DNA of 64,000 bases from CAWUEX02 sp038148375 (GTDB taxonomy: Bacteria; Pseudomonadota; Alphaproteobacteria; Rhodospirillales; Rhodospirillaceae). Made by a program: the position numbers and the translations under genes. The stretch lies in the NCBI GenBank assembly GCA_038148375.1, contig JAYQVH010000002.1, positions 124,001-188,000 of the forward strand, read 5' to 3'. The first letter of the stretch is position 1; each line of letters starts with the position of its first letter. The notes beneath the pieces are model-generated. The model made no database searches and had not been told where the DNA came from. It saw only the letters and a list, made by a program, of their open reading frames with translations. Positions 1 to 10,313 of this stretch are shown here, piece by piece.

Positions 1-657
1 AACCAGCAGGCCGCCGCGATCGAACAGGATGCGGACGGTGTCGAAGTGCGCTGCCTCGACGGCAACCGCTATCGCGCGCGTTTCGTGATTTCGTCGCTGC
101 CGTTCTCGCTGCTGAAGGATGTGTTTATCTGGCCGCGTCCACCGGAGCCGCAAATCGACGCGATAGAAAACCTGACCTACTCGGAAACGACGCGTGCGTT
201 CTGCAATATCAAAGCGCCGTTCTGGGAGGAAGACGGGTTCGAGCCATCGCTGTTCTCCGACGGCGCGGTGCGCATGTTCTGGACCATCGATAACGACGGC
301 GGCAACGGCACCTACCGCGGTATGTTCGTGCTGACCAACAAGGTCGGTGCGCAGGTCGCGGCGCGTCCACCGGAGGAGGTGGAGCAGTTTCTTGTCGACG
401 AACTGGCGCGCATCCGTCCGTCGACCCGCGGTCAGATCGAGATGCTGAAATTCCACTCGTGGGAGCGCCAGCCGTTCCAGAAGGGATGCAGTCCGATGTT
501 CTCGCCGGGTCAGGTCACCGCATTTGCAAATGAGATGATCCTGCCGCACGGACGGCTGCACTTCGCCGGGGAACACACGCGGCGGCTCGACTACGGCATG
601 GAAGCTGCGATGGAATCGGGTGAACGCGCGGCCTTCGAGGTTTTGGACCGGGCCTAG
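1..657 (+). CDS. Flavin amine oxidase family protein, 3' part
   Basis: The reading frame is open from the first base of the window, so the N-terminal part with the FAD-binding Rossmann motif lies upstream. The visible 218 residues end in a typical flavin amine oxidase C-terminus: FAGEHT followed by a Gly/Met-Glu-Ala stretch (GMEAAMESGERAA), which packs against the FAD in the monoamine oxidase family. The middle contains a substrate-domain stretch (residues about 30-60) typical of MAO-like proteins. Substrate is unknown; members act on primary or polyamines, or serve as desaturase-like oxidases. The stop overlaps the stop of the convergent gene on the other strand. Confidence 0.8.
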   Translation, partial: NQQAAAIEQDADGVEVRCLDGNRYRARFVISSLPFSLLKDVFIWPRPPEPQIDAIENLTYSETTRAFCNIKAPFWEEDGFEPSLFSDGAVRMFWTIDNDGGNGTYRGMFVLTNKVGAQVAARPPEEVEQFLVDELARIRPSTRGQIEMLKFHSWERQPFQKGCSPMFSPGQVTAFANEMILPHGRLHFAGEHTRRLDYGMEAAMESGERAAFEVLDRA

Positions 658-968
658 GCTGCTTTTGGTTTCGTGTGCTTGTCCATCTTGAAGGCGTAGA
701 CGCAGATATTGTCGCGCGTCACTGTCGGATCGCCCTTGGCGCCGTTGTCGATAAAGAATTCCGCTACTTCCGCCGCCTGCAATTCGGACTGCGCGGTGCG
801 CATCAGGCCTTTGTCGCCGTTCTTGATGCGGTGGTATTTCGTCAGATCGACCTTCGGATTGGCCGAGGTGCCGACGTACCACTCTTTATAATTGCCGCCG
901 TGTTTGCCGATGAAGGCCTGGAAGTCGTCAAGAATGTCGGATTTCGATTTGGGCATGGCCTCGGTCAT
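654..968 (-). CDS. Small hypothetical protein
   Basis: A 104-residue soluble, charged protein with no signal peptide or membrane segment that I can see. The central part reads as a compact alpha/beta domain (KEWYVGTSANPK, then FFIDNGAKGDPT, then ICVYAFKMD). I do not recognise the family. Its stop overlaps the stop of the convergent amine oxidase gene. The start is uncertain: the frame opens at a TTG at 980, with ATG codons at 968 and 956, and none has a convincing ribosome binding site. The 216 bases between this start and the next gene (969-1184) look like a divergent promoter region with no further gene. Confidence 0.55.
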   Translation of the reverse strand: MTEAMPKSKSDILDDFQAFIGKHGGNYKEWYVGTSANPKVDLTKYHRIKNGDKGLMRTAQSELQAAEVAEFFIDNGAKGDPTVTRDNICVYAFKMDKHTKPKAA

Positions 969-1184
969 TCGTTCGGCCAAAATATATCGAGCCGATACTA
1001 AACACGCAATAATTTAAACGCCAGGTTGGGTGACGATTTCATTACGCGTAGGCTGACCCGGCCCAACGGCCTGAAAATCAAATACTTCCACTGCGAGTAC
1101 CGGTTTTTAGGGACAATGGTTGCCCGGCGCGGACGCAGCAGGTAAACGACGCGCACCTTTTCCGTTGACCGGATTCGCCCGTCC

Positions 1185-2408
1185 ATGACCGAACTTGTCC
1201 GTCCATTTGCCGCCCTTCGCCCCGTGCCCGATCAGGCCGAGGCGGTCGCCGCCCCGCCCTATGATGTGCTCAACACCGAGGAGGCGCGCGACCGCGCCGC
1301 CGGCAAGCCGCACAGCTTTCTACACATTTCCAAGCCGGAGATCGATCTGCCCCAGGGCACCGACGTCTATTCTCAGGCCGTGTACGACAAGGGGGCGGAA
1401 AATCTGAAGCGCCTGGTCGACGAGGGCGTGCTGATCCGCGAGGCCAAGCCCTGCTACTACGCCTACAAGCTGACCATGGGCGATCACACCCAGACCGGCG
1501 TGGCGATGATCGCCTCGGCCAAAGCGTATGACGCCAACGACATCCGCAAGCACGAGTTCACGCGCCCGAAAAAAGAGGACGACCGCGTCAAACAGATCAC
1601 CGCACTGAACGCGCAGACAGGTCCGGTGCTGCTGGCCTACAAATCATCTCCTGCCGTGAAGGCGGTGCTCGACGCCGTGACGGCGAACGCTCCGGTCTAC
1701 GACATTACCGCTGGCGACGGCGTTGGCCACACCATCTGGGTGATCGACAACGGCGAGCACATCACGGCACTGAGCGAAGCGTTCAACGCCATGCCGGCGC
1801 TGTATATCGCCGATGGTCACCACCGTTCGGCGGCTGGCTCGCGGGTCGCAAAGGCCAAGCCCGATACCGAAAGAGCGCAGTATTTTCTGACTGTCGCCTA
1901 TGCCGACGATGAGATGCGTATTCTCGACTACAACCGCGTCGTCAAAGACCTTAACGGACTCGGCCCGAAAGATCTGCTGGCCAAGATCGGCGAGCGCTTC
2001 GAGATCACCCACACGGACGGTCCGGCCAAACCGGCGCACGCCGCGCAATTCGGCTTGTATCTCGACGGGACGTGGTACCGCCTCGACTTGCATGAGGAAC
2101 TCATTCCGGCGGACGACCCGGTCGGCAGGCTCGACGTCAGTCTGCTGCACGCCAATCTGATCGAGCCCTTGCTCGGCATCTCCGATCCGCGCACCGATGA
2201 ACGTATCGACTTCGTCGGCGGCATTCGCGGTCTGGGGGAATTGGAAAAGCGGGTGAATTCCGGCGAAATGGCGGTGGCGTTTGCGCTGTACCCCACCAGC
2301 ATGGCCGATCTCATGGCCGTGGCCGACGCCGGCGAAGTGATGCCGCCCAAGTCCACCTGGTTCGAACCCAAGCTCGCCGACGGACTGCTGAGTCACGTCC
2401 TCGACTGA
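1185..2408 (+). CDS. DUF1015 family protein
   Basis: The 407 residues match the DUF1015 family in length and in landmarks: an N-terminal PF-A-LRP segment followed by AAPPYDV, the central GDG--H--W stretch, and the highly conserved ADGHHR motif at about residues 208-213. The family's biochemical role is not established; members are often found near serine or amino acid biosynthesis genes. Here it stands just upstream of miaA and the branched-chain amino acid genes, and ends 7 bases before the miaA start, so the two are probably cotranscribed. The ATG at 1185 opens directly with the conserved N-terminus. Confidence 0.85.
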   Translation: MTELVRPFAALRPVPDQAEAVAAPPYDVLNTEEARDRAAGKPHSFLHISKPEIDLPQGTDVYSQAVYDKGAENLKRLVDEGVLIREAKPCYYAYKLTMGDHTQTGVAMIASAKAYDANDIRKHEFTRPKKEDDRVKQITALNAQTGPVLLAYKSSPAVKAVLDAVTANAPVYDITAGDGVGHTIWVIDNGEHITALSEAFNAMPALYIADGHHRSAAGSRVAKAKPDTERAQYFLTVAYADDEMRILDYNRVVKDLNGLGPKDLLAKIGERFEITHTDGPAKPAHAAQFGLYLDGTWYRLDLHEELIPADDPVGRLDVSLLHANLIEPLLGISDPRTDERIDFVGGIRGLGELEKRVNSGEMAVAFALYPTSMADLMAVADAGEVMPPKSTWFEPKLADGLLSHVLD

Positions 2409-2415
2409 TTTGCGG

Positions 2416-3357
2416 ATGAACGGCACCGATCCCATCCTCGTCATTGCCGGGCCGACGGCCAGCGGCAAGTCGGGGTTGGCGCTGCGCGTCGCCGAAGAGC
2501 TGAATGGCACGGTGATCAACGCGGACAGCATGCAGGTCTATCGCGATCTTCATGTGGTGACGGCGCGCCCCTCAGCGGACGACGAAGCGGGCGTGCGGCA
2601 TGTGCTGTACGGCACTCGCGACGGCGCCGAAGCCTGCACGGCGGCGGCGTGGGCAGCGGATGCTGCTGATGAAATCGAAAAGTGCCGCGCAGGTGGCCGC
2701 CTGCCCGTGGTGGTGGGGGGTACCGGCATGTATCTCAAAACGCTGATGGAGGGCATCAGCGCAATCCCCGATATTCCCGATGACGTCAAACAAGCCGGGC
2801 GGCGGCTGCGGCTCGAACAGGGCAATGACGCTCTGTACGATGACCTTAAAACCAAGGACCCAGAGGGCGCGGCCAAGCTCAAGCCCAAGGACCGCCAGCG
2901 CATCTTGCGCGCCTGGGAGGTGATCACGGCCACGGGCAAACCGCTGCACCAATGGCAGGCCGACTCCCCGCCGCAGCGGCTGGTTGAGGGGGCGTTCCAC
3001 ACCGTGCTCCTGCGTCCGCCCCGGGAGGACCTGTACGCCGCCTGCGACCGCCGGTTCGAGGCCATGCTGGACGCCGGCGCGCTGGATGAGGTCGAGGCGC
3101 TGCTCGCCCGCGACCTTAACCCCGCCCTGCCGGTGATGAAGGCCCTCGGCGTACCGGAACTGGCGGAATTCCTCGCCGGATCGGTCAGCCGGGAGGCTGC
3201 GGTCGCCAAGGCCCAGCAGCACACCCGCAACTACGCGAAGCGCCAGACCACCTGGTTTCGGACTCAGTTTCATGCGTCAGAAACGCTTGATACGCAATTT
3301 TCTGAAAGTTTATTTAACCAAATCTTTCCAAAAATTCGTCAATTTATATTGACCTAG
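2416..3357 (+). CDS. miaA: tRNA dimethylallyltransferase MiaA
   Basis: MiaA transfers a dimethylallyl group to N6 of A37 in tRNAs reading UNN codons. The sequence has the P-loop GPTASGKS at residues 12-19, the INADSMQVY motif that follows it in this family, GGTGMYLK near residue 100, and the C-terminal YAKRQTTWFR segment involved in tRNA binding. The length of 313 residues is normal. The frame can also begin at a TTG at 2410, but the ATG at 2416 gives the standard N-terminus. The last 60 bases are unusually AT-rich and may carry the promoter for the downstream ilv genes. Confidence 0.93.
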   Translation: MNGTDPILVIAGPTASGKSGLALRVAEELNGTVINADSMQVYRDLHVVTARPSADDEAGVRHVLYGTRDGAEACTAAAWAADAADEIEKCRAGGRLPVVVGGTGMYLKTLMEGISAIPDIPDDVKQAGRRLRLEQGNDALYDDLKTKDPEGAAKLKPKDRQRILRAWEVITATGKPLHQWQADSPPQRLVEGAFHTVLLRPPREDLYAACDRRFEAMLDAGALDEVEALLARDLNPALPVMKALGVPELAEFLAGSVSREAAVAKAQQHTRNYAKRQTTWFRTQFHASETLDTQFSESLFNQIFPKIRQFILT

Positions 3358-3387
3358 GGTTCCGCCCTTGATACCAACCCTCGCTTT

Positions 3388-3418
3388 CCGCCTCCCCACG
3401 GAGGCGGTTTCTGTTTTT
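3388..3418 (+). terminator. Rho-independent terminator-like hairpin before ilvB
   Basis: An 8-bp perfect stem (CCGCCTCC at 3388-3395 with GGAGGCGG at 3400-3407) closes a CCAC loop and is followed by a T-rich run to 3418. It lies 31 bases after miaA and 50 bases before ilvB. It can end the miaA transcript. If the ilv promoter lies upstream of it, it could also act as an attenuator, although I found no leader peptide rich in Ile, Val or Leu ahead of it. Confidence 0.75.
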
Positions 3419-3467
3419 GTATGGAGCACGGACCGCCCGGCACGGCGGCACACATAGGAAGAAGATC

Positions 3468-5267
<1,800 letters not shown>

Positions 5268-5298
5268 ACCGGCCTGCCGTAACGCGGGGGACACTGCC

Positions 5299-6024
5299 GT
5301 GAGCAGTAATATCTATGAAGGGTCGGTGCCGACGGCACGGCTGAAGGATACAGATGTGTACCGTCACACCATCGCGGTACTGGTCGACAACGAGGCCGGT
5401 GTGTTGGCGCGCGTCATCGGATTGTTTTCCGGGCGTGGCTACAACATTGAAAGCCTGACGGTGTCCGAAGTCGATCCGGAGGCGCAGCTGTCGCGCATCA
5501 ATCTGGTGACGTCCGGCACGCGCCAGATCGTCGAGCAGATCAAAGCGCAACTCGGCCGCCTGGTGCCGGTGCACACGGTCAAGGACCTGACCGACGAGGG
5601 CCCGTCCGTGGGCCGTGAACTCGCGCTGGTGAAAGTCGACGGAGCCGGCGAGGACCGGGTCGAAGCGCTGCGTATTGGCGATATCTTCCGCTGTAACGTG
5701 GTCGATTCCACCACCACGTCGTTCGTGTTCGAGGTGGTCGGCAGTTCAGAGAAGATCGACGCGTTTATCGCGCTGATGAAGCCTCTGGGCCTGATCGAGG
5801 TGTCGCGCACCGGCGTGGCGGCGATTGCGCGAGGCGCTGGCAGTCTCGAACCCCGCAAACCGGGCCAATCGGCGAAAAAAGCGGTCAATTCGCGGGCAAA
5901 AAGCGCTGCGGCGGCCAAGAAAGCCTCGCCTAAACGCAAATCCGCCGTTAAGAAAGCGCCAGCCAGAAAGACCACCACCAAGAAATCCAACGCGGGTGCG
6001 CGCAAACGCGCCGCCAAGCGCTGA
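5299..6024 (+). CDS. ilvN: Acetolactate synthase, regulatory subunit, with basic C-terminal tail
   Basis: The first 170 or so residues are a normal acetolactate synthase small subunit: an ACT domain beginning HTIAVLVDNEAGVLARV, with the GYNIESLTV segment that binds the feedback inhibitor valine, followed by the second alpha/beta domain. It activates IlvB and confers feedback control. After residue 180 comes about 60 residues made almost entirely of Lys, Arg, Ala, Ser and Thr in AKKA- and KRK-type repeats, like the tails of histone H1 or AlgP-like proteins. Standard IlvN proteins lack this. It begins with GTG 31 bases after ilvB. Confidence 0.93.
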   Translation: MSSNIYEGSVPTARLKDTDVYRHTIAVLVDNEAGVLARVIGLFSGRGYNIESLTVSEVDPEAQLSRINLVTSGTRQIVEQIKAQLGRLVPVHTVKDLTDEGPSVGRELALVKVDGAGEDRVEALRIGDIFRCNVVDSTTTSFVFEVVGSSEKIDAFIALMKPLGLIEVSRTGVAAIARGAGSLEPRKPGQSAKKAVNSRAKSAAAAKKASPKRKSAVKKAPARKTTTKKSNAGARKRAAKR

Positions 6025-6055
6025 ATAATAAGACGACTGCGAAAGGACGACACTC

Positions 6056-7078
6056 ATGCGCGTGTACTATGACCGTGACGCCGATGTGAACATCATCAAG
6101 GGCAAGAAAGTGGCCGTGATCGGCTACGGCTCCCAGGGCCATGCCCATCTTCTCAACATGCGCGATTCCGGTGTCGCCGAACTGGCCGTCGGCCTGCGCG
6201 AAGGATCTTCAAGCCGCAAGAAAGCCGAAGGCGAAGGCCTCAAGGTGATGAGCCCGGCCGAAGCGGCCGCCTGGGCCGACGTGGTGATGATCCTGACGCC
6301 CGACGAATTACAGGGCGATCTCTACCGCACCGACATTGCGCCGAACCTCAAGGAAGGCGGTGCGCTCGCGTTTGCCCACGGCCTCAATATCCACTTCAGC
6401 CTGATCGAGCCGCGCGCCGATATCGACGTGTTCATGGTTGCGCCGAAGGGCCCCGGCCACACCGTGCGCTCCGAATACGCCCGCGGTGCCGGTGTGCCGT
6501 GCCTGGTGGCGGTGGCGCAGGATGCGTCCGGCAACACCATGGACATCGCCTTGTCCTATGCGTCGGCGATCGGCGGCGGCCGGGCCGGGATCATCGAAAC
6601 CACGTTCCGCGAGGAATGCGAAACCGATCTGTTCGGCGAGCAGGCGGTGCTCTGCGGCGGCCTGACCTCGCTCATCCGCGCCGGTTACGAAACCCTGGTC
6701 GAAGCCGGCTACGCGCCGGAAATGGCCTATTTCGAGTGCCTGCACGAGGTCAAATTGATCGTCGACTTAATGTACGAGGGCGGCATGGCCGACATGCGCT
6801 ACTCGATCTCCAACACCGCTGAATACGGCGACTATGTCTCCGGACCGCGGGTGATCGATCCGTCGGTTAAGGAGCGCATGAAGGGCGTGCTCGAGGATAT
6901 CCAGGACGGCCGCTTCGTGCGTGACTGGATGGCCGAATGCCAGGCTGGCCAGCCGAGCTTCAAGGCCACCCGCCGCCGCTGGGCCGAGCACCCGATCGAA
7001 GAGGTCGGCCAGAACCTCCGCTCCATGATGCCGTGGATCGGCGGCGACAAGAAGCTGGTCGACAAATCTCGCAACTAA
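6056..7078 (+). CDS. ilvC: Ketol-acid reductoisomerase, class I
   Basis: IlvC isomerises and reduces 2-acetolactate or 2-aceto-2-hydroxybutyrate with NADPH and Mg. The Rossmann motif GYGSQGHAH is at residues 24-32, and the knotted C-terminal domain carries metal-binding acidic residues in ETDLFGEQAVLCGG and in the FECLHEVKLIVDL segment. The 340-residue length marks the short class I enzyme. An AAAGGACGACACTC ribosome site precedes the ATG, 31 bases after ilvN, so ilvB, ilvN and ilvC form one operon closed by the terminator that follows. Confidence 0.97.
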   Translation: MRVYYDRDADVNIIKGKKVAVIGYGSQGHAHLLNMRDSGVAELAVGLREGSSSRKKAEGEGLKVMSPAEAAAWADVVMILTPDELQGDLYRTDIAPNLKEGGALAFAHGLNIHFSLIEPRADIDVFMVAPKGPGHTVRSEYARGAGVPCLVAVAQDASGNTMDIALSYASAIGGGRAGIIETTFREECETDLFGEQAVLCGGLTSLIRAGYETLVEAGYAPEMAYFECLHEVKLIVDLMYEGGMADMRYSISNTAEYGDYVSGPRVIDPSVKERMKGVLEDIQDGRFVRDWMAECQAGQPSFKATRRRWAEHPIEEVGQNLRSMMPWIGGDKKLVDKSRN

Positions 7079-7100
7079 CGCCTCTAACCGGCTGAAAAAA

Positions 7101-7124
7101 AGGGGGCTTTCGGCCCCCTTTTTT
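7101..7124 (+). terminator. Rho-independent terminator of the ilv operon
   Basis: A G/C stem of 7 bp (AGGGGGC at 7101-7107 with GCCCCCT at 7113-7119) is preceded by an A run and followed by six T residues. It sits 22 bases after the ilvC stop, a textbook intrinsic terminator, possibly working in both directions. Confidence 0.9.
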
Positions 7125-7252
7125 GTGCGCTTCACCGCAATTTAACCATTTTTCGTGCTAAATTATTGACTCCAGGGGTGGAACGTACTTTTTAAGGACC
7201 GTACGGCGGTCTCGGGGTCGGCCCGAGGCGGCATTTGAGTAAGGATTAGCAG

Positions 7253-7390
7253 GTGATCTATCCGGTCACGACCACGCAAAAGCTAAGCATTTCTGCGGTA
7301 TTGGCCGCGGAAACGGCGGCGCGTGGGCGTGTCTCCGGCCTCTTCGGCCTGCTTCTCATCGACCGGGGTCTGCGACTTAACACCCCCTGA
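7253..7390 (+). CDS. Leucine-rich leader peptide of leuA
   Basis: A 45-codon frame begins with GTG at 7253, seven bases after an AAGGA ribosome site, and ends at TGA 7388-7390, 106 bases before leuA. Codons 30-36 read Leu-Phe-Gly-Leu-Leu-Leu-Ile, followed by two more Leu codons before the stop. A dense run of Leu codons in a short frame ahead of the leucine-specific enzyme gene is what a ribosome-mediated attenuator needs. The rest of the 418-base gap between ilvC and leuA holds the ilv terminator and a possible -35 box (TTGACT, 7166-7171). The start codon and function are inferred. Confidence 0.65.
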   Translation: MIYPVTTTQKLSISAVLAAETAARGRVSGLFGLLLIDRGLRLNTP

Positions 7391-7468
7391 GCGTCGTCTA
7401 AGTCTATTGAGCGACGGACGTTCAGGGGATCAAGCGCAGCACAGTTGTCGCTCGAACGAGCCTTTTTT
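7384..7468 (+). promoter_or_regulatory. Attenuator-like alternative pairings before leuA
   Basis: Several pairings compete here. CCCCTGA at 7384-7390, which includes the leader stop codon, can pair with TCAGGGG at 7422-7428. CGTCGT at 7392-7397 can pair with GCGACG at 7411-7416. GAGCGAC at 7409-7415 is a perfect complement to GTCGCTC at 7447-7453. The last segment can instead pair within GCTCGAACGAGC (7450-7461), just before CTTTTTT ending at 7468. That is the layout of pause, antiterminator and terminator hairpins, though the final terminator stem is short (4-5 bp). Confidence 0.5.
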
Positions 7469-7496
7469 ACCGAAACCCCAGTCGTGAGACAGACAC

Positions 7497-9038
7497 ATGA
7501 ACACCAACCGCGTCATCATTTTTGACACCACTTTGCGCGACGGCGAGCAATCGCCCGGCGCATCCATGAACCGTGAGGAAAAGGTCCGCATTGCCCGATT
7601 GCTGGAGCAGATGCAGGTCGACGTCATCGAAGCCGGCTTCGCGATTGCCTCCCAGGGCGATTTCGAAGGCGTGAAAGCCGTCGCCGAGACTGTGACCGAG
7701 TCAACCGTTGCCAGCTTGTGCCGCGCGGCCAAGGGCGACATTGAGCGCGCCGCCGAGGCGCTCAAGCCGGCCAAGCGTAGCCGCATCCACACCTTTATCT
7801 CCACTTCGCCGCTGCATATGAAATACAAGCTGCAGATGGAGCCGGAGGCGGTTTATCAGGCGGCAATCGATAGTATTAAGTTTGCTCGCCGATTTACCGA
7901 CGATGTGGAATGGTCGCCAGAAGACGGAACGCGAACCGAGCACGATTTCCTGTGCCGCTGCGTCGAGGCGGCGATCGATGCCGGGGCGCGCACCATCAAC
8001 ATCCCCGACACGGTCGGCTACACCGTGCCCGACGAGTTCCATGCTCTGATCAGCATGCTGTTCAATCGCGTGCCCAACATCGACAAGGCAGTCATCTCCG
8101 TGCACTGCCACAACGACCTAGGACTGGCCGTGGCCAATTCCTTGGCGGCTGTGCAGGCCGGGGCGCGTCAGGTCGAGTGCACGATTAACGGTCTGGGAGA
8201 GCGCGCAGGTAACTGCGCCTTGGAAGAAGTCGTCATGGCTTTGCGCACGCGCAAGGATCACATGCCGTTCGACACCGGCGTGAAGACCGAGCTGATCACC
8301 AAGGCCTCGCACATGGTCTCGACCATTACCGGGTTTCCGGTGCAGCCCAACAAGGCCATTGTCGGCGCCAACGCGTTTGCCCACGAGTCCGGGATTCACC
8401 AGGACGGCGTTCTCAAACACGCCGAGACCTACGAGATCATGACGCCTGAATCCGTCGGGCTGGTGAAGTCGAACCTGGTGATGGGCAAGCACTCCGGCCG
8501 CCACGCTTTCCGCGAAAAGCTGAAGGAACTGGGCTACGAGCTGGGCGACAACGCCATGAATGACGCGTTCAAGCGGTTCAAGGATCTGGCCGATAAGAAG
8601 AAAGACGTCTACGACGAGGACATCGTCGCCCTGGTGGATGAAGAGGTGCGTGATAACGACCGCATCAAATTCGTCTCCCTGCAAGTGGTGTGCGGCTCCA
8701 AGGTCGAGCACCAGACGGCGGAGTTGGAGCTGGAATTCGACGGCGAGCTGGTGTCCACCAAGGCGGAGGGCGATGGCCCAGTCGATGCCACGTTCAACGC
8801 CATCAAGGCGCTGACCTCCGATACCCAGCATTTGCAGCTGTATCAGGTGCATGCGGTGACCCAGGGCACGGATGCCCAGGCCGAAGTGACGGTGCGGCTG
8901 GAAGAGAACGGCAAGACGGTGATGGGGCAAGGTGCCGACACAGACACGCTGGTCGCGTCGGCCCGGGCCTACATCAATGCGCTGAACAAGCTGCTGGTGA
9001 AGCGCGAAAAGACAGCGCCTGCGGCGATGGCGGTATGA
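7497..9038 (+). CDS. leuA: 2-isopropylmalate synthase
   Basis: LeuA condenses acetyl-CoA with 2-oxoisovalerate, the first committed step to leucine. The 513 residues include the catalytic-barrel signature DTTLRDGEQSPGA near the N-terminus, the metal-binding HCHNDLG segment at about residues 204-210, and GLGERAGN. The C-terminal third (about residues 370-510) is the LeuA allosteric domain through which leucine inhibits the enzyme. The ATG at 7497 follows the leader and attenuator-like region, so both transcription and activity are probably leucine-controlled. Confidence 0.96.
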   Translation: MNTNRVIIFDTTLRDGEQSPGASMNREEKVRIARLLEQMQVDVIEAGFAIASQGDFEGVKAVAETVTESTVASLCRAAKGDIERAAEALKPAKRSRIHTFISTSPLHMKYKLQMEPEAVYQAAIDSIKFARRFTDDVEWSPEDGTRTEHDFLCRCVEAAIDAGARTINIPDTVGYTVPDEFHALISMLFNRVPNIDKAVISVHCHNDLGLAVANSLAAVQAGARQVECTINGLGERAGNCALEEVVMALRTRKDHMPFDTGVKTELITKASHMVSTITGFPVQPNKAIVGANAFAHESGIHQDGVLKHAETYEIMTPESVGLVKSNLVMGKHSGRHAFREKLKELGYELGDNAMNDAFKRFKDLADKKKDVYDEDIVALVDEEVRDNDRIKFVSLQVVCGSKVEHQTAELELEFDGELVSTKAEGDGPVDATFNAIKALTSDTQHLQLYQVHAVTQGTDAQAEVTVRLEENGKTVMGQGADTDTLVASARAYINALNKLLVKREKTAPAAMAV

Positions 9039-9095
9039 GCGGGTTTATATCTCTCGGGCCGCCCGTTGACGCAGGTCGGAATTAGGAAGATACAC

Positions 9096-9139
9096 GGACC
9101 GTCCGGTGGCTCGGGCAACCGCAGCCATCCGGACGGTTC
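9096..9139 (+). repeat. Strong inverted repeat between leuA and mreB
   Basis: ACCGTCCGGTGGCT at 9098-9111 pairs with AGCCATCCGGACGGT at 9123-9137, giving 14 bp with one bulged T around an 11-base loop; a GU and a GC pair extend it by two. No T run follows, so it is not a classical intrinsic terminator. It may still end or protect the leuA transcript. The rest of the 167-base gap shows no gene. Confidence 0.6.
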
Positions 9140-9205
9140 AGACGTTTAACACATGAGACGCTGGGGCGATGTCGCGCCGGCGGATGGGATAGAGAGACAC
9201 CTAAT

Positions 9206-10246
9206 ATGTTTGCCAGTTTGACCGGATGGCTTTCCGCCGACATGGCCATTGACCTCGGCACCGCCAATACCCTGGTTTACGTCAAGGGCCGCGGCATTGT
9301 GCTGAATGAGCCATCTGTGGTGGCGCTTCAAGAGGAGAAGGGCCGTAAAATCGTGCGCGCCGTCGGCAACGAGGCCAAGCAGATGCTCGGCCGTACGCCC
9401 GGCACCATCCAGGCCATCCGTCCTCTGCGCGACGGCGTTATCGCTGACTTCGAAGTCGCCGAGGAAATGATCAAGCACTTCATTCGCAAAGTGCATAACC
9501 GCAAGGGCTGGGCCAGCCCGATGGTGGTGATCTGTGTCCCATCCGGGTCCACCGCCGTTGAACGCCGCGCCATTCAGGAATCCGCCGAAGCGGCGGGTGC
9601 GCGTAAAGTCTTTCTTATCGAGGAACCGATGGCCGCGGCCATCGGCGCCGGACTGCCGGTGACAGAGCCGACTGGCTCGATGGTCGTCGATATCGGCGGC
9701 GGCACCACCGAAGTCGCCGTACTGTCGCTGGGCGGAATTGTCTATGCCCGTTCGGTGCGTGTCGGCGGCGACATGATGGACGAGGCGATTATCAATTACA
9801 TCCGGCGTCACCATAACCTGCTGGTCGGTGAAAGCTCGGCGGAGCGCATCAAGAAGGAAATCGGCTGCGCCTGTCCGCCTGAAACCGGTGACGGCGAGAC
9901 CATCGAAATCAAGGGTCGCGACCTGATGAACGGCGTACCGAAAGAAATCGTCATCAGTCAGCGCCAAATCGCCGAAGCATTGGCTGAGCCGGTGACGGCA
10001 ATCATCGATGCGGTCAAGGTTGCGCTTGAGCACACAGCGCCGGAACTGGCCGCCGACCTCGTCGACAAAGGCATCGTGCTGACTGGCGGCGGTGCCATGC
10101 TGACGAATTTGGACTTTGTGCTGCGCCACGCCACCGGGCTGCCGGTGTCGATTGCCGATGAGCCGCTCAATTGCGTGGCCATGGGCACGGGCATGGCGCT
10201 CGAGCAGATAAAAAAAATGCGTGGTGTCCTGACCTCGATGTACTGA
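9206..10246 (+). CDS. mreB: Rod shape-determining protein MreB
   Basis: MreB is the bacterial actin that guides lateral wall synthesis under the inner membrane. The protein has the phosphate-1 motif IDLGTANTLVY at about residues 14-24, the phosphate-2 motif DIGGGTTEVAV and the adenosine motif TGGGAML. The 346-residue length is normal, and the short amphipathic N-terminus (MFASLTGWLS) fits membrane binding. It heads the mreB-mreC-mreD-mrdA-rodA operon that builds the elongasome. Confidence 0.97.
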   Translation: MFASLTGWLSADMAIDLGTANTLVYVKGRGIVLNEPSVVALQEEKGRKIVRAVGNEAKQMLGRTPGTIQAIRPLRDGVIADFEVAEEMIKHFIRKVHNRKGWASPMVVICVPSGSTAVERRAIQESAEAAGARKVFLIEEPMAAAIGAGLPVTEPTGSMVVDIGGGTTEVAVLSLGGIVYARSVRVGGDMMDEAIINYIRRHHNLLVGESSAERIKKEIGCACPPETGDGETIEIKGRDLMNGVPKEIVISQRQIAEALAEPVTAIIDAVKVALEHTAPELAADLVDKGIVLTGGGAMLTNLDFVLRHATGLPVSIADEPLNCVAMGTGMALEQIKKMRGVLTSMY

Positions 10247-10313
10247 TCCGGTTCGAGGGGGCGCCATCCGCGCGCCGCGCCTATTCGGCTCGGCGGCGTA
10301 ACGGAGGACGACG

